From the NCBI GenBank assembly GCA_021788565.1, contig JAJYKO010000286.1:1-6984 (forward strand): a stretch of DNA of 6,984 bases, read 5' to 3'. The translations under genes were made by a program, and so were the position numbers. This DNA is from Chloroflexota bacterium (GTDB taxonomy: Bacteria; Chloroflexota; UBA6077). The notes below the pieces were generated by a model. The model saw only the letters and a program-made list of their open reading frames with translations. It did not search any database and was not told the DNA's origin. Of this stretch, positions 6,300 through 6,984 are shown piece after piece. Numbering within the stretch: the stretch's first letter is position 1; each line of letters starts with the position of its first letter.

Positions 6300-6984
6300 C
6301 TCCTGTCAGGAGCGGAGCAGCCTTATGCAAGAGCAGGAAGACGAAGGCCAGGTAGTGCAGCCCAGCCAGGGTCGTGGCCAGCCGCTCGTAGTCCCTGGCC
6401 AAACGCCGGAAGCGAGCCATCCAATCGAAGTTACGCTCGGCCACCCAGCGTCTTGGTAGGAGCACAAAAGCCCGCTTGGCCTCGGGCAGCTTGACCACCT
6501 CCAGGGTGATGCCTTGCTCTCGGGCCGCCTGCGCCAGCTCCTCACCGGTATATCTCTGATCGACCCAGGCCAACTCGACGTGGTTGTCGGCCACCTCTCG
6601 CACCGCTTTGGCCAGTATCTTGACCTGGGTCCGCTCCTGCTCGTTGGCAGGAGTTACGAGCATAGCCAGCAGGTGGCCGAGGGTGTCCACGGCCAGGTGG
6701 ACCTTCGCCCCCTTCCTCTTCTTGTGCCCGTCATAGCCCGCTCTGGCCCCGCTCTCGGGAGTGGACTGCACCGTTCTGCCGTCGAAGATGGCCGCCGAGG
6801 GCTGGGCCTCTCTGCCTTGGGCGAGCCGCAGCATCATGCGCAGGTCGTGGACGATGACCTCGAAAGAGCCAGCAGCCAGCCATCGTTGGGCTTGCTGGTA
6901 GACCGCTTCCCAGGGCGGCAGATCGTTGGGCAGCATCCGCCAGGGACAACCTGCTCGCACCAGGTAGCGCAGGGCGTTGAACAC
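6285..6984 (-). mobile_element. IS5-family insertion sequence (partial, runs off the right edge)
   Basis: The region from the putative end at 6285 to the window edge is occupied by one transposase gene on the minus strand, with only a few bases outside the coding frame, as is normal for compact IS elements. The other end, the promoter and the transposase N-terminus lie beyond 6984. Its orientation is opposite to all the chromosomal genes here. Confidence 0.75.
6292..6984 (-). CDS. IS5-family DDE transposase (N-terminus outside window)
   Basis: At least 230 residues of a transposase that cuts and joins IS ends. The reading frame is open at the window edge; the terminal GTG is not regarded as the start because related proteins carry roughly 40-60 residues before NALRYLVRAGCPWRMLPNDLPPW. 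Numbering from the edge, this block (3-25) is the hallmark of the IS5 IS427/IS1031-like groups. D68 (IFDGRTVQS), D142 (WVDQRYTGEE) and E183 (RRWVAERNFDW) make the catalytic DDE triad, with FRRLARDYE (192-200) as the usual following motif. One oddity: relatives usually have D-x-G-Y after the second Asp, whereas here it is D-Q-R-Y. No frameshift or internal stop is seen in the visible part, so the element may be active or recently active. In some members of these groups the transposase is split in two frames; that cannot be judged without the N-terminal part. Confidence 0.9.
   Translation of the reverse strand: MFNALRYLVRAGCPWRMLPNDLPPWEAVYQQAQRWLAAGSFEVIVHDLRMMLRLAQGREAQPSAAIFDGRTVQSTPESGARAGYDGHKKRKGAKVHLAVDTLGHLLAMLVTPANEQERTQVKILAKAVREVADNHVELAWVDQRYTGEELAQAAREQGITLEVVKLPEAKRAFVLLPRRWVAERNFDWMARFRRLARDYERLATTLAGLHYLAFVFLLLHKAAPLLTGGP

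Noticed and set aside
6135..6494. 119-codon plus-strand frame after the ThDP gene
   Set aside because: Most of it is antisense to the transposase, and the first part crosses a hairpin and the IS end.

Overview
The window is GC-rich bacterial chromosomal DNA carrying four recognisable protein genes and part of an insertion sequence. Nothing in it fixes the taxon. The compact GyrB (637 residues, without the long C-terminal insertion of enterobacterial GyrB), the LDLFFWLGPRLS-type membrane protein, a G-rich CAGGG tract between genes and the orphan ThDP enzyme together suggest an environmental Chloroflexota-like lineage. That assignment is inference only.

Layout. Positions 3-482 hold the C-terminal part of an AlkA-type DNA-3-methyladenine glycosylase whose 5' end lies outside the window. 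A doubtful small one-helix membrane ORF follows (479-721). The gap 722-920 holds three consecutive stem-loops, at least one terminator-like, and ends in an extended -10 promoter that sits exactly where a leaderless transcript would begin at the GTG of the next gene. Positions 921-1901 encode a six-helix membrane protein of unknown function. Its last codons are a G-run tract able to form a G-quadruplex, 57 bp before gyrB. Positions 1952-3865 encode a complete DNA gyrase B subunit with all ATPase, TOPRIM and QTK-loop residues in place.

The 578-bp stretch from the gyrB stop to the preferred start of the next gene (4444) has no convincing gene but is full of inverted and direct repeats. Two hairpin elements of about 76 bp and a cluster of TGGACT/AGTCCA-containing repeats stand out. 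One of these repeats (4296-4313) matches the putative end of the downstream insertion sequence (6282-6299) at 16 of 18 bases. I read this gap as a graveyard of small non-autonomous elements or IS ends, but a structured RNA or operator region is not excluded. Positions 4444-6132 encode a complete ThDP-dependent enzyme of the acetolactate synthase/decarboxylase superfamily. From 6285 to the right edge lies an IS5-family element on the minus strand with an intact DDE triad and its N-terminus cut off by the window.

The genes do not form an evident pathway: DNA repair, membrane protein, topoisomerase, carboligase/decarboxylase and transposase. All chromosomal genes are on the plus strand and only the transposase runs the other way. 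I found no defence system, CRISPR array, tRNA or rRNA. The most interesting material is non-coding: the repeat-rich gap after gyrB, the G-quadruplex tract before gyrB and the hairpin/leaderless-promoter arrangement before 921.
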